A stretch of DNA of 57,352 bases from Anaerolinea sp. (GTDB lineage: Bacteria; Chloroflexota; Anaerolineae; Anaerolineales; Villigracilaceae). The translations under genes were made by a program, and so were the position numbers. This document shows positions 8,934-16,583 of this stretch, in pieces. The number at the start of each line of letters is the position of its first letter. Positions within the stretch are counted from its first letter, which is position 1. The notes under the pieces are model-generated. The model searched no databases. It was not told the origin of the DNA and saw nothing but the letters and a program-made list of their open reading frames with translations. Location of the stretch: contig DYID01000023.1 of assembly GCA_020723805.1 (NCBI GenBank), positions 1 through 57,352 on the forward strand, written 5' to 3'.

Positions 8934-9599
8934 TTAGAAACCAAGCCCGCGCTCACGCATGGATACATAGCGGCCGCGTCCGATGATAAGGTGGTCGTTC
9001 ACCTCAATGTCAAACAACCTGCCTGCCTGAACAGCCGTCCGGATGGTTGACACATCATCCGCGCTGGGTGCGGGATCACCCGAAGGGTGGTTGTGCGCCA
9101 GGATGATCGCGGTTGCGTTACGCTGAATGGCGGGTCGAAAAATTTCCGCCATGCGCAACTGCGCGGAGTTGACTGTCCCGATGTAGATTTCAGGGATTCC
9201 AACAACATGCGATTGTGTGTTGAGCAGTATCACCCGCAAGTGTTCCTGCTCGAACATTTCCATTTCACGGAGCAGAGCATACGCATCACCCGGTGAGTTC
9301 ACTGAGAGCGGCGCATCTTCCATTGGACGGTTGAGCATCATTCCCAACGCGAGTGCCGCCTTGATTCTGACCGCTGTTTGTGGTCCGACGCCGGGCACAT
9401 TGGCAATCTCATCTGGCTGCGCGTTATATATGCGCCGAAGATCGCCGTCAAAAGAAGCCAGCAAATTTTCGGCTGCTTCAATTTGCCGTGATCCTCCGAT
9501 TACGGCAGCCAGCAGTTCAGGCGTGGTGCATACCGCTGGATTTGCGGAGACACGATAGGCGGGCGTCTCCCGTAATGTAAGTAGTTTAATTTTTGTCAT
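8934..9599 (-). CDS. radC: RadC-family JAB/MPN domain protein
   Basis: Residues 48-82 form a helix-hairpin-helix region (NVPGVGPQTAVRIKAA). The C-terminal JAB domain has the metal-binding motif H169-N-H171-P-S-G-D with a following D181/D182. Length (221 aa) is normal for RadC. Such proteins are common on plasmids and ICEs; despite the name, a repair role is not established for the family. Start at 9599 follows TGGAGGTATGTCGCT. Confidence 0.9.
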   Translation of the reverse strand: MTKIKLLTLRETPAYRVSANPAVCTTPELLAAVIGGSRQIEAAENLLASFDGDLRRIYNAQPDEIANVPGVGPQTAVRIKAALALGMMLNRPMEDAPLSVNSPGDAYALLREMEMFEQEHLRVILLNTQSHVVGIPEIYIGTVNSAQLRMAEIFRPAIQRNATAIILAHNHPSGDPAPSADDVSTIRTAVQAGRLFDIEVNDHLIIGRGRYVSMRERGLGF

Positions 9600-9631
9600 A
9601 GCGACATACCTCCAGATTTCGCGGCTGTAAA

Positions 9632-9718
9632 AAAGACCGCTCCGCCCGTCTCCGTACTATGGCACGGAAACAGGCGGAGGGGTCTTTGAAAAAAGCGGAG
9701 AGGCGGGTTGCGCCTCTC
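9632..9718. terminator. Compound hairpin plus second hairpin
   Basis: The outer stem AAAGACC/GGTCTTT (9632-9638/9681-9687) encloses CTCCGCC/GGCGGAG and CCGT/ACGG. A second hairpin GAGAGGCG/CGCCTCTC spans 9698-9718. Both lie in the leader of radC. Confidence 0.55.
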
Positions 9719-9731
9719 CAATTTGACATAG

Positions 9732-9959
9732 TTAGGTGGATTTCATCTTCCTTTTCTCGATGTATGCTTTGACGGCATCTTCGCGGGTTTCGTATCCTTC
9801 AAAAACCCCAAATTTTGCGATAATAAACCACTTGCGGATCGCTGGGGCGAAATCAATAATGTCTCCTTTTTTGGAGACAAGCATCCCGCCTTTTTCTTGC
9901 CATCCTTCGCTTGCGTCGACTGCGTTGAGTAAATTGAGCAAATCAGAAGAATTTGACAT
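9732..9959 (-). CDS. Hypothetical protein, 75 aa
   Basis: The frame extends upstream, but the start M-S-N-S-S-D at 9959 follows GGAGGTAAG exactly and begins 8 nt after the sliding-clamp stop. Small mixed alpha/beta protein with a basic C-terminus (EKRKMKST). No family recognised. Confidence 0.65.
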   Translation of the reverse strand: MSNSSDLLNLLNAVDASEGWQEKGGMLVSKKGDIIDFAPAIRKWFIIAKFGVFEGYETREDAVKAYIEKRKMKST

Positions 9960-9967
9960 CTTACCTC

Positions 9968-11080
9968 CTAGAAGGCAGGCTGCAAGTCCTTGAATGGGCT
10001 TTCTTTCAATTCGCACATAAGCGGCATGGCGGCTACCGTTGCGCCGCCCTCGATGAGCATTGGACCGTTGTTTTGAAGAGGGAATTTCAGTGTTACATGC
10101 CCATTTGGGGCACACGCCTTGCTCACGTCTTTGAAGAGCCCAATTGCATAGTGCATCAGCGGGCTTTCCCCTTCAACGCCCACGGCAACCGAGTCCAGAG
10201 ACTTCCGTTCTTCCATTGTGTTCAACGCCATCATCCACAAAAAGCCGTTTACAACTTGCATGTAGATGCTCCCCCCCATGGCGCTGGCACGCTTAAGAAA
10301 CGCATCCAAGGTTCGGGTTTCGATCTGGACTTCGAGCGTTGTTTTTATCCCCTTTACAATTGCCTTGAAATCGGGGAAACCATCCCCAACGCGCGGAACA
10401 GCGCACAAAAAATTGACACCATCCCGCCGGGTAGAGAGTGTAATGCTTCCAGCCCCGAAGCCAATGGCGATTGGTTCATCCTCCGATGGTTTAATGGCGC
10501 GTTTGGCGCGGTTCAGCGCCTTCGCGGAGTAGAGCGCCCCCTTGACGGTTGTAAGGTTTTCTGCGTTGATGGATGTGTAAGAGAGAATGTATCCGTCCGA
10601 CGCCGCCGCCGTCAAAGTATCGCCTTCCGCCGACAGATAGATACCCTTGAGATTGGGGCGAGTCTCGTCGGTGGATGCCGCTTCCGTCATGGCAGAAAGC
10701 GCTCCCAGGTCATTGCCTTTGATAAGCGCGGTTGTCTCGCAAAACCTTGCAAGATCGAGCGGCATAGTTGCCGACAAAGTGCGGAGTTCGCTCGTCGAAT
10801 TGCGAAACTTCAAAGACAACCCTGCCTCGGAAAAGTGCATCTCGAGCACGTCATCATCTGCGAGTTTGACCACATCGCTCAATGCCGTGCCATCCACATA
10901 CACCCACTCGAAATTGGGGCAATTGCAGGGAATGCGCGCCAGGGCACTGCCGTCGTCGGTGTAAGCAAACAAATACAGGGTATTGTCCTGCACACTGACA
11001 CCGAGACCGAATTTTCCTACATAGGAGGAAAGAGCGTTCAAGGCGCCTGCCAGTTCTGTTTTTGAGATTTTGAGTGTCAT
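9968..11080 (-). CDS. DnaN-like sliding clamp, 370 aa
   Basis: The length and three-domain pattern fit a bacterial beta clamp. The best match to the family is the middle-domain stretch DETRPNLKGIYLSAEGDTLT followed by AAASDGY, equivalent to the R-P-x-L-x-G...TDG motif of DnaN. A clamp encircles DNA and tethers polymerases and repair enzymes. The element would carry it alongside the chromosomal copy. Start at 11080 (M-T-L-K-I-S) follows CGGAGGTATCACC; the 41 extra in-frame upstream codons overlap a structured leader and are rejected. Confidence 0.75.
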   Translation of the reverse strand: MTLKISKTELAGALNALSSYVGKFGLGVSVQDNTLYLFAYTDDGSALARIPCNCPNFEWVYVDGTALSDVVKLADDDVLEMHFSEAGLSLKFRNSTSELRTLSATMPLDLARFCETTALIKGNDLGALSAMTEAASTDETRPNLKGIYLSAEGDTLTAAASDGYILSYTSINAENLTTVKGALYSAKALNRAKRAIKPSEDEPIAIGFGAGSITLSTRRDGVNFLCAVPRVGDGFPDFKAIVKGIKTTLEVQIETRTLDAFLKRASAMGGSIYMQVVNGFLWMMALNTMEERKSLDSVAVGVEGESPLMHYAIGLFKDVSKACAPNGHVTLKFPLQNNGPMLIEGGATVAAMPLMCELKESPFKDLQPAF

Positions 11081-11117
11081 GGTGATACCTCCGAATTTGA
11101 TGGCAGTCATAAACAGA

Positions 11118-11160
11118 CCGCTTTGCCTGCTCATCTTGGGAAGATGGGTACGCAAAGCGG
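11118..11160. terminator. Nested hairpin in the clamp leader
   Basis: Outer stem CCGCTTTGC (11118-11126) with GCAAAGCGG (11152-11160) encloses an inner CATCTT/AAGATG hairpin. It separates the clamp gene from the divergent vapBC operon. Confidence 0.5.
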
Positions 11161-11171
11161 GCGGTTTAATA

Positions 11172-11205
11172 TATAATACACACAATAAATAATTTTTATA
11201 CACAC
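11172..11205 (+). promoter_or_regulatory. vapBC -10 element and direct-repeat candidate operator
   Basis: TATAAT at 11172-11177 precedes vapB. ATACACAC occurs at 11176-11183 and again at 11198-11205, 22 bp (two helical turns) apart. No good -35 hexamer is visible. Antitoxin autoregulation through such repeats is typical of vapBC but is inferred here. Confidence 0.4.
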
Positions 11206-11220
11206 GAAAGGAAGGCGTAC

Positions 11221-11424
11221 ATGCGAACCAACATTGTGCTGGACGATGAATTGATCAAGCGGGCTCAAAAACTAACGGGCATCAAGACCAAGCGGGAGGT
11301 GGTGCAGAATGCGCTCCGCCTGCTGGTGCTTCTGTACGAGCAGGCGGAAATCCGCAATTTACGCGGCAAGTTGAGATGGGAAGGCGATATACACGAACAG
11401 CGCCTGTCGCGCATTGGGGCTTGA
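11221..11424 (+). CDS. vapB: VapB-type antitoxin, 67 aa
   Basis: Ribbon-helix-helix DNA-binding N-terminus (RTNIVLDDELIKRAQKLTG) and a C-terminal tail that would bind the toxin. It follows GAAAGGAAGG and ends two nucleotides before vapC, the usual operon order. It would neutralise VapC and repress its own promoter. Confidence 0.88.
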   Translation: MRTNIVLDDELIKRAQKLTGIKTKREVVQNALRLLVLLYEQAEIRNLRGKLRWEGDIHEQRLSRIGA

Positions 11425-11426
11425 TC

Positions 11427-11822
11427 ATGTTGGTTGTTGATTCCACCGTCTGGATTGACTACTTCAACGGCATTGTCAGCCCACAAACAGATTACCTTGA
11501 CCGGGTTGTGGATCAAACGCCCATTCTGATTGGAGACCTCATTTTGGCGGAAGTCCTGCAAGGGTTTCGTGAAGATGCCGACTTTGAGAAAGCCCGCCGC
11601 GCCCTGGGGAAGTTCGTGCAGGCACAAATGGTCAATCCCGATCTCGCCCTGCAAAGCGCCCGCAACTATCGGCTGCTGCGACGCCAGGGAGTAACCGTGC
11701 GGAAAACCATAGACTGCCTGATTGCCACTTTTTGCATCGTGAACAAGCACGATCTTCTGCACAAAGATAACGATTACGACGGCTTTGAAAAATATCTTGG
11801 ATTGAGAGTTGTGCATCCATAA
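11427..11822 (+). CDS. vapC: VapC-type PIN-domain toxin ribonuclease, 131 aa
   Basis: PIN-domain acidic residues are in place: D5 (MLVVDSTVW), E42 (LAEVLQG), D96 (KTIDCLIA) and D114/D116. The family cleaves RNA, often tRNA or rRNA. The start at 11427 is used rather than the longer frame because it follows the vapB stop directly. The pair is on the opposite strand to its neighbours and probably a stability cassette. Confidence 0.9.
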   Translation: MLVVDSTVWIDYFNGIVSPQTDYLDRVVDQTPILIGDLILAEVLQGFREDADFEKARRALGKFVQAQMVNPDLALQSARNYRLLRRQGVTVRKTIDCLIATFCIVNKHDLLHKDNDYDGFEKYLGLRVVHP

Positions 11823-11847
11823 AGGGAGGGTGTTTCACCCTCCCTTT
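11821..11847. terminator. Bidirectional terminator between convergent genes
   Basis: AAAGGGAGGGTG / CACCCTCCCTTT with loop TTT overlaps both the vapC stop and the stop of the convergent 88-residue gene. Confidence 0.75.
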
Positions 11848-12101
11848 TCAAGGAAACTTAATTGAACAGGTTGCAGGGCAGGAATTTCCCAGGTTATTTC
11901 CCTCATATTGTGTGTCTTGGCATATTCCTGTATCAAAGTATCTGCAAGTTCGCGGGTGCTTTCCACTGCTTGCTTCAACCCGGCGCCGTGATTGCGCCCG
12001 CCGCAGACGCACTCGCAACGCGGCTCATGCGCCTCGTAGCATTTCGCGTCGCAACGCCCCACACACCCGTCCGAGTTGTACACGGCGATAAGTGTGGTCA
12101 T
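11835..12101 (-). CDS. Cys-rich hypothetical protein, 88 aa
   Basis: Start at 12101 follows AGGAGGCGCAGC; the longer upstream frame would overlap the exonuclease. The N-terminal 36 residues carry seven Cys (GCVGRCDAKCYEAH, then RCECVCGG), likely a zinc site. This Cys-rich plus GGRNHG pattern recurs in mobile-element hypotheticals. Function unknown. Confidence 0.6.
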   Translation of the reverse strand: MTTLIAVYNSDGCVGRCDAKCYEAHEPRCECVCGGRNHGAGLKQAVESTRELADTLIQEYAKTHNMREITWEIPALQPVQLSFLEKGG

Positions 12102-12126
12102 GCTGCGCCTCCTTAGCGATACATCC

Positions 12127-12684
12127 TTATCCGTTCGCCATCTTCCTGATGAGGTCAAGCGTAGCGCGGCAGTCGCCAAGGGCGGAATGATCGCCGCCCT
12201 GAAGTTTCTGCCAGCGGAACGAGCCATGATAGTCGTCCCAATCGCCGTTCCACTCGGCGTACTTCAACATGGCGCAAACGGTGTCTATATTATCAAGGTC
12301 AAGCGCGATACCGTGCGCTCTTGCGCTTTGCCGCAATAAGCGCATGTCGTATTTTTCATTGTAGATGACCACCAACTTCCCATTGATCGCATCCCGCAGT
12401 TGCGGGAGGACTTCGGGGAACGGCAGCGCGTCCCTCACCATTTCGTTCGTGATGCCATGCACGCGCGTGGCTTCTGGCGGAATGGGAACCGTAGGTTTGA
12501 CAAAGACATTGTTCACGAGGACTTTGCCAGCGCCGTCAATCACACCGATTTGGACGATTTCGGCTTTCGGGTCAAGTCCGGTGGTTTCCGTGTCCATGAT
12601 TACCCAGTAAGCAGGATCATACTTCAAGGTATTACGCGCCCACAGGGAAGCATCCTCGCGGGCGCGCTTGAAATAGTTAGTCAT
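12127..12684 (-). CDS. DnaQ-like 3'-5' exonuclease, 185 aa
   Basis: DEDDh exonuclease motifs are complete: Exo I D31-T-E33-T-T-G, Exo II with D113 in YNEKYDMRLL, and Exo III H166-S-A-L-G-D171. The family removes nucleotides from 3' ends as proofreading subunits or stand-alone nucleases. Start at 12684 follows GGAGGACGAAA and overlaps the preceding gene's last codons. Its place among SSB, clamp and Rad52-like genes suggests a role in element replication or recombination. Confidence 0.85.
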   Translation of the reverse strand: MTNYFKRAREDASLWARNTLKYDPAYWVIMDTETTGLDPKAEIVQIGVIDGAGKVLVNNVFVKPTVPIPPEATRVHGITNEMVRDALPFPEVLPQLRDAINGKLVVIYNEKYDMRLLRQSARAHGIALDLDNIDTVCAMLKYAEWNGDWDDYHGSFRWQKLQGGDHSALGDCRATLDLIRKMANG

Positions 12685-13135
12685 TTTCGTCCTCCACTTC
12701 ATGGGCAATACGGTCACGGATTGCCTCCGAGACCGCTGTTTCGATGTAATCTATGAGTCCCACACTCCCGATATAGTCCTGGATCTCGACCGCCAGGCGG
12801 AACATGTCCAGCCTGTCAATCTTTTCGACCAAATCGGGATTCCGCCGCATGAATTCGGAAAAGACGTTCATCACATGCTCTGCTGTGATGGTGTAAATGT
12901 TGCCGTAGAGATCACGCGGAAGGTACTGCTTCAAATGGATGCTGATGCAATTTGGACAATGGTCTTCATGCGTCACATTGCCGTCATCGTCACTACAGTC
13001 ACACTGCGATTCAAGCTCGCCCTGATGAGGGCAGCCAGGGCGATGAACCCAATGGCGATTCTCCCATTCTTCGTCAGTGAAACCCTTGCCGCACACGGCG
13101 CATGTGGCGCCGTCTTTTGGGGATTTTGTTGTCAT
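12677..13135 (-). CDS. Zinc-binding hypothetical protein, 152 aa
   Basis: Start at 13135 (M-T-T-K-S-P-K) follows ATGGAGGTATTCA. The N-terminus has CAVCGKGF, then HRPGC, CDC and a later HCPNC, enough ligands for two zinc sites. The C-terminal half is helical and acidic. It overlaps the exonuclease gene by 8 nt. Function unknown. Confidence 0.65.
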   Translation of the reverse strand: MTTKSPKDGATCAVCGKGFTDEEWENRHWVHRPGCPHQGELESQCDCSDDDGNVTHEDHCPNCISIHLKQYLPRDLYGNIYTITAEHVMNVFSEFMRRNPDLVEKIDRLDMFRLAVEIQDYIGSVGLIDYIETAVSEAIRDRIAHEVEDEND

Positions 13136-13160
13136 TGAATACCTCCATATTGGAAATAAA

Positions 13161-13190
13161 AAAGAGCAGAGACATTTGTCTACGCTCTTT
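13161..13190. terminator. Hairpin over the methyltransferase stop codon
   Basis: AAAGAGC (13161-13167) pairs with GCTCTTT (13184-13190), enclosing AGAC/GTCT. It covers the stop of the methyltransferase gene. Confidence 0.45.
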
Positions 13191-14082
13191 GGTAAGTTGG
13201 CAATGCCCACATGCCGCGTCCAACGTTCGTACAAGTTTCCTGTACGACGCGGCGCACAATGGCTTGCCAGTCAGTGCCATTTGCCTGCGCCCGGCGGACG
13301 CGGGCGTGATCTTTGATGTGGTCGTAAATTTCCTGCAAGGATGCGCGGTTGCCGCACTCGACGAGCGCGGTCCATACGATGCCCTGCCAGGTCTGTCCTG
13401 CAACTTCGCGCTGATCCACGCTAAGGCGTTCGCTCCGCCGCACTGTCACCATCCAGGCAGATGTAAACTGCCGTGGTTTGCGGGTGACGATGACGTATTC
13501 GTGCATAATGCGCGGATCGCTCATGCCGTTGTACATCCGCCCGTTGCTCCAGACATTATGCTGGAGTTTGATGAGCATTTGCACGGGTTCACCGTACCAG
13601 CGATAATCGCGCTGCAAAGGATAGAGTGCGCCCTTGCGCTTCACGTCGCCCACCAAAACGACCAGATGCCCACCGGGCCGCAACGCCTGGTAGGCATGGT
13701 AATGGGCAACGTCCATCCGTTGGATGAATGTGTCGTAATCCGGACATCGTGAGAGGTCGTCAGGGTGCGGAGCGCTGCCCCACACATTGCCTGAATATCG
13801 AATGATGTCGTGGTACGGGTCATGGCAGAAGATCAGATCTGCCATGCCGGGAAAATCATCCTTCAAGATGTTGAACCCGCTGTGCAGATCGGACTGCCAG
13901 CACGCGATTCCCATGCGCTTCGCTACGTCGCCGGTCGTCCCCGACCCGCACATCGGATCGAAGACCAACGACGGTTTGAGCCACAGGAACAAATCTTCGC
14001 TCAACCGCGGCGAATGGTTGCCTCGCCATTTGGCGGAGCCGCCTGCGCCGCGATCGGGGTAGGAAAGAATTGTTGAATCCAT
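13180..14082 (-). CDS. DNA methyltransferase (N6-adenine/N4-cytosine type), 300 aa
   Basis: The SAM motif D42-P-M-C-G-S-G-T-T and a catalytic-like H-D-P-Y-H-D (87-92) match a DNA amino-methyltransferase with motif I before motif IV. The N-terminus (RGAGGSAKWRGNHSPRL) is typical of such element-borne enzymes. The C-terminal about 70 residues look like a winged helix for target binding. No cognate restriction gene is adjacent, so it is probably an orphan protecting or marking the element. The start at 14082 follows GGAGGTATCG. Its leader duplicates that of the split helicase. Confidence 0.82.
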   Translation of the reverse strand: MDSTILSYPDRGAGGSAKWRGNHSPRLSEDLFLWLKPSLVFDPMCGSGTTGDVAKRMGIACWQSDLHSGFNILKDDFPGMADLIFCHDPYHDIIRYSGNVWGSAPHPDDLSRCPDYDTFIQRMDVAHYHAYQALRPGGHLVVLVGDVKRKGALYPLQRDYRWYGEPVQMLIKLQHNVWSNGRMYNGMSDPRIMHEYVIVTRKPRQFTSAWMVTVRRSERLSVDQREVAGQTWQGIVWTALVECGNRASLQEIYDHIKDHARVRRAQANGTDWQAIVRRVVQETCTNVGRGMWALPTYQRA

Positions 14083-14083
14083 C

Positions 14084-14191
14084 GATACCTCCAAAATTGA
14101 TTTCAGTGGTTCAAGATCACTCCCCTGACCGCGGAATGATCAGGGGAGTAATCTCAAACTAAAATGGAGTGAGGGGGTTACCCTCACTCCA
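14084..14191 (-). repeat. Duplicated leader module, copy 2
   Basis: Near-identical to 6989-7093: same ribosome binding site region, hairpin ACTCCCCTGA/TCAGGGGAGT (14119-14149) and TGGAGTGAGGG/CCCTCACTCCA (14165-14191). The first loop differs between copies while the stems are kept. Confidence 0.85.
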
Positions 14192-14204
14192 TACCTTTAT
14201 GGTA

Positions 14205-14250
14205 TTGAGTAGTGGGAGGGGGGCGGTTAGCCTTCCTGACCACTACTCAA
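14205..14250. terminator. Stem with inner GGCGGTTAGCC element
   Basis: TTGAGTAGTGG (14205-14215) pairs with CCACTACTCAA (14240-14250). The interior contains GGCGGTTAGCC, which also occurs near 21261 and 21308 inside another stem or close to one. Confidence 0.45.
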
Positions 14251-14288
14251 CACCAATGGGGATACTATCTTCGTGTTGGGCTGCTGGG

Positions 14289-14582
14289 TCAGCCTACAAT
14301 AACGATGACAGTATCCCCCTTACCAGGGAACGGCACCCGAACGACGCGGGCGTTCGGGTGGTGTTCCCTACAATAGGCCACCAATGCCCTAAAGGACATG
14401 GTGGCATTTTTCATCTCACTATTCTCCCAGGAGAATTTTCCTCCTGAGAGATAATTAATCACGTCTGCATAGGCTTGATAAGCCATGCAGTCGTGAAACT
14501 CTTTCCCACCCATTTGGCGGGCGCGGTCCACCAGATCTTGCCAGGTATCCGCGTTTTTCTCCCAGTCATCATATTTGTTCAT
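14289..14582 (-). CDS. Hypothetical protein, 97 aa
   Basis: The start M-N-K-Y-D-D-W at 14582 follows TGGAGGTATGT; upstream in-frame codons overlap hairpins and are rejected. The first 55 residues are acidic and helical. The C-terminal strand-rich part ends in VIVIVG. No family recognised. Confidence 0.6.
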   Translation of the reverse strand: MNKYDDWEKNADTWQDLVDRARQMGGKEFHDCMAYQAYADVINYLSGGKFSWENSEMKNATMSFRALVAYCREHHPNARVVRVPFPGKGDTVIVIVG

Positions 14583-14934
14583 ACATACCTCCAAATTAAT
14601 AATTTTCGCAACCAAACAGGTTGCTTCAACGATCTTCGTGGGAAACACAACGACCGATGAAGCAACCCGTATCAAAGGGTTGCGAGTGGGGCGCAAGGAC
14701 TTACGATCAACCTCCGCTCGAAAAAGGAATCACCTATTCCTTTTCCGAAGGGAGGCGGCGAGCGTCGTGAAGATGCTCGCCGCCTGTTGAGAGGCGCAGC
14801 GCACGAACGCGCTGGTGGAGTTGGGCATCAGCCCCACTCGCAAGTCGCCCAGGCAGAATCGGACTGCCTTGTATGCCACCAGGCGGGCGAAGAATGGGCG
14901 CGTTTTATTCCGCGCCCATGGTGGCGAAGAAGAA
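14583..14934 (-). other. 352-bp gene-free leader packed with hairpins
   Basis: No credible gene. Hairpins in order are GCAACC/GGTTGC (14608-14624), GCAACCC/GGGTTGC (14662-14683), AAAAGGAAT/ATTCCTTTT (14722-14744), AGGCGGCGAGC/GCTCGCCGCCT (14753-14785) and ATGGGCGCG/CGCGCCCAT (14894-14919). GCAACC appears in both strands of the first two, so alternative pairings are possible. Confidence 0.5.
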
Positions 14935-15342
14935 TTAGGCGGGCTCGCCTTCAAGTTCTTCTTCTTCATCTCCCTCTTCCGTTGGGAAGACGTAGGGGGT
15001 GATGGATTGGGCGAAGATCACCAACTGCTGGTGCTTCACACCATCATCGCCGGTCCATTCATCCAATCCAAGGCGTCCTTTGACAGTGAATCGGTCTTTC
15101 TTCTGAATGTCTGCTATGTCCTCGACAACCTCGGACATTTCCTCATCGGGGCTGAAAGCCTTTACGTCGAAGAAGAGCGACGGTCTGTACTCCTCGGTCT
15201 GCTTGTTCATGCCCTGCGAGAGGAAGGCGCGGACGAAAGCGTAGGGTTTGCCGCTCTGCGAGTAACGGGACTCCCCATCGCGGACAGCCATCAGGGTGAG
15301 GATGACATAGTTGGACGGGCGGTTGTTTTTATTGGTAGCCAT
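14935..15342 (-). CDS. SSB-like OB-fold protein, 135 aa
   Basis: An OB-fold of about 115 residues (NYVILTLMAVRDGESRYSQS..; later FTVKGRLGLDEW) with a short acidic tail (EEGDEEEELEGEPA) resembling the protein-interaction tip of single-stranded DNA-binding proteins. It would coat ssDNA during replication or recombination. Start at 15342 follows AGGAGGTATGCTGTC. A second, larger OB-fold protein is at 21698-22582. Confidence 0.65.
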   Translation of the reverse strand: MATNKNNRPSNYVILTLMAVRDGESRYSQSGKPYAFVRAFLSQGMNKQTEEYRPSLFFDVKAFSPDEEMSEVVEDIADIQKKDRFTVKGRLGLDEWTGDDGVKHQQLVIFAQSITPYVFPTEEGDEEEELEGEPA

Positions 15343-15415
15343 GACAGCATACCTCCTTTATGAAATTACAGGCGTTGAGCGTCATCCTGCGTTAGCCTGC
15401 GGCGTGGCGCCGCAA

Positions 15416-15475
15416 AATGTTCCTCCGGGAGTCGAACCCGGCGGTCAGCCTGACCGCGCCCACACGCGAAACATT
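15416..15475 (-). ncRNA. tRNA-like three-way junction A
   Basis: In minus sense: acceptor-like stem AATGTTTC (15475-15468) with GGAACATT (15423-15416), hairpin CGGTCA-GGC-TGACCG (15456-15442), then T-arm CCGGG-TTCGACT-CCCGG (15441-15425). The T-loop matches the tRNA consensus including the closing G-C pair. There is no anticodon arm, so it is not a normal tRNA. It lies in the SSB leader. Confidence 0.5.
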
Positions 15476-15501
15476 GACAATCAAATCAAGGCATGTATAA
15501 T
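15474..15501 (+). promoter_or_regulatory. Near-consensus sigma-70-type promoter
   Basis: TTGACA (15474-15479), 16-bp spacer, TATAAT (15496-15501). It faces the 185-residue plus-strand gene and abuts tRNA-like element A on the other strand. Confidence 0.75.
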
Positions 15502-15514
15502 TTGCGTCAGAAAG

Positions 15515-15558
15515 GGCGAACTGCGTTAAGCGGTGGTCGCCCGCTTTTTTACCCGGTG
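15515..15558 (+). terminator. Leader hairpins, possible attenuator
   Basis: GGGCGA...TCGCCC with an inner ACTGC/GCGGT stem is followed by CGCTTTTTT, then a second hairpin CCCGG-TGCAAG-CCGGG. They lie between the promoter and the ribosome binding site of the plus-strand gene, so may attenuate it. Confidence 0.4.
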
Positions 15559-15598
15559 CAAGCCGGGTTTTCGATTCTTGGAACAGGAGATAAAGAGA

Positions 15599-16156
15599 AT
15601 GAAAAAAGTAAACGAGTGGTTGTGGAAAAACGCCGCTCATCGGGCGGCGGTATGGTTGATCAACGCCGGGCTCACGCAACAGCGTTGGCTTGTTCGGTTT
15701 TTACTTGTCAGTATGCCGTCGTTGGTTTCCTTGGCTGCAAGTCTGGAGGAAATCTATCGTCCCAGCAACAGCATCCTTTGGATTTTCAATCCGAAGGGCG
15801 GCGATGATCTGGATGATTTACTGCATGAAATCAACGAGATCGTTGAACGTTCGCCCACACCGTTTGGACACGACGAATTTGTCATCGTGATCGAGCGGCG
15901 GGCGTCTCTCCCCGACGACGATGACAGGTTGTCCTTTGAACAGGCAGAAGCAACATTGCATCAGCGTTCACTGGTCGAGCAGGCGGTCTTACGCGGTAAC
16001 CGCTGGCACGACTGGAAACGCGGTGACAGCAAGCAGGCATTGCGGGAACAGCTCATGAAGGCGGTTCCAACAAAACACGCGCCTGTCACCTTAATCCGCG
16101 CGGCAGTATTAGGACGCTCCATTGCAAGGCTCGCTGCCAGATTTGCAGGAGGTTGA
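15599..16156 (+). CDS. Hypothetical protein, 185 aa
   Basis: Start at 15599 (M-K-K-V-N-E-W) follows ACAGGAGATAAAGAG. The first 60 residues are helical and hydrophobic with basic ends and could be membrane-associated. A mixed middle region follows, then a basic helical C-terminus (RAAVLGRSIARLAARFAGG). It has its own strong promoter and opposes its neighbours, so it may be an inserted moron-like gene. No family recognised. Confidence 0.65.
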   Translation: MKKVNEWLWKNAAHRAAVWLINAGLTQQRWLVRFLLVSMPSLVSLAASLEEIYRPSNSILWIFNPKGGDDLDDLLHEINEIVERSPTPFGHDEFVIVIERRASLPDDDDRLSFEQAEATLHQRSLVEQAVLRGNRWHDWKRGDSKQALREQLMKAVPTKHAPVTLIRAAVLGRSIARLAARFAGG

Positions 16157-16181
16157 GGGAGGGTTTTGCCCTCCCTCAACC
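16151..16181. terminator. Bidirectional terminator
   Basis: GGTTGAGGGAGGG (16151-16163) and its exact complement (16169-16181), loop TTTTG, between two convergent genes and overlapping the first stop codon. Confidence 0.7.
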
Positions 16182-16182
16182 A

Positions 16183-16410
16183 TTACTCGCCCTGGGCAAA
16201 CTTCTTCGCTTTTCGGCGAAGGTTCAGCCACTCCACGACAGCGTTGCCAATCTCTTCAGGCGAAGCGCCAAGCGCTTGATGCAGTTGGGCAACTTGCGCA
16301 GCGCCTGGCACCTCATCCTGTGAGAGATAGAGTGTACGACCGCCTGGAAGTTCCAATCGGAAACCAGATTGGGGGCGAGGGTCGTCACGGCGGCGGAATG
16401 TTTTTGTCAT
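16183..16410 (-). CDS. Hypothetical protein, 75 aa
   Basis: The start M-T-K-T-F-R-R-R at 16410 follows AGGAGGTTGTG. Basic N-terminus, a short strand pair (FRLELPGGRTLYLS) and a C-terminal helix ending in basic residues. Unrecognised. The 170-bp leader upstream holds several hairpins, including CCGCTCCCCGATA with its complement near 16456-16486. Confidence 0.6.
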   Translation of the reverse strand: MTKTFRRRDDPRPQSGFRLELPGGRTLYLSQDEVPGAAQVAQLHQALGASPEEIGNAVVEWLNLRRKAKKFAQGE

Positions 16411-16583
16411 CACAACCTCCTGATGACCGGGAAGCGCGATGACAACCGCTCCCCGGTAAAGAATATCGGGGAGCGGAATTTTTCCGCCCAGAAAAGGCGG
16501 ATAGCCTTTCCTCTTCCAATCTGAAACATCTTTCAGAGCGGAGGAGGAAAGGGGAGGCGCGGGGTGGACGCCTCCCTGGGGAA

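Noticed and set aside
9953-11065. 370-codon plus-strand ORF
   Set aside because: Antisense to the DnaN-like gene, low-complexity composition rich in Arg/Cys/His, no ribosome binding site.
14730-14969. 79-codon minus-strand ORF after the SSB-like gene
   Set aside because: Starts inside the SSB acidic tail without a ribosome binding site and runs through several hairpins.
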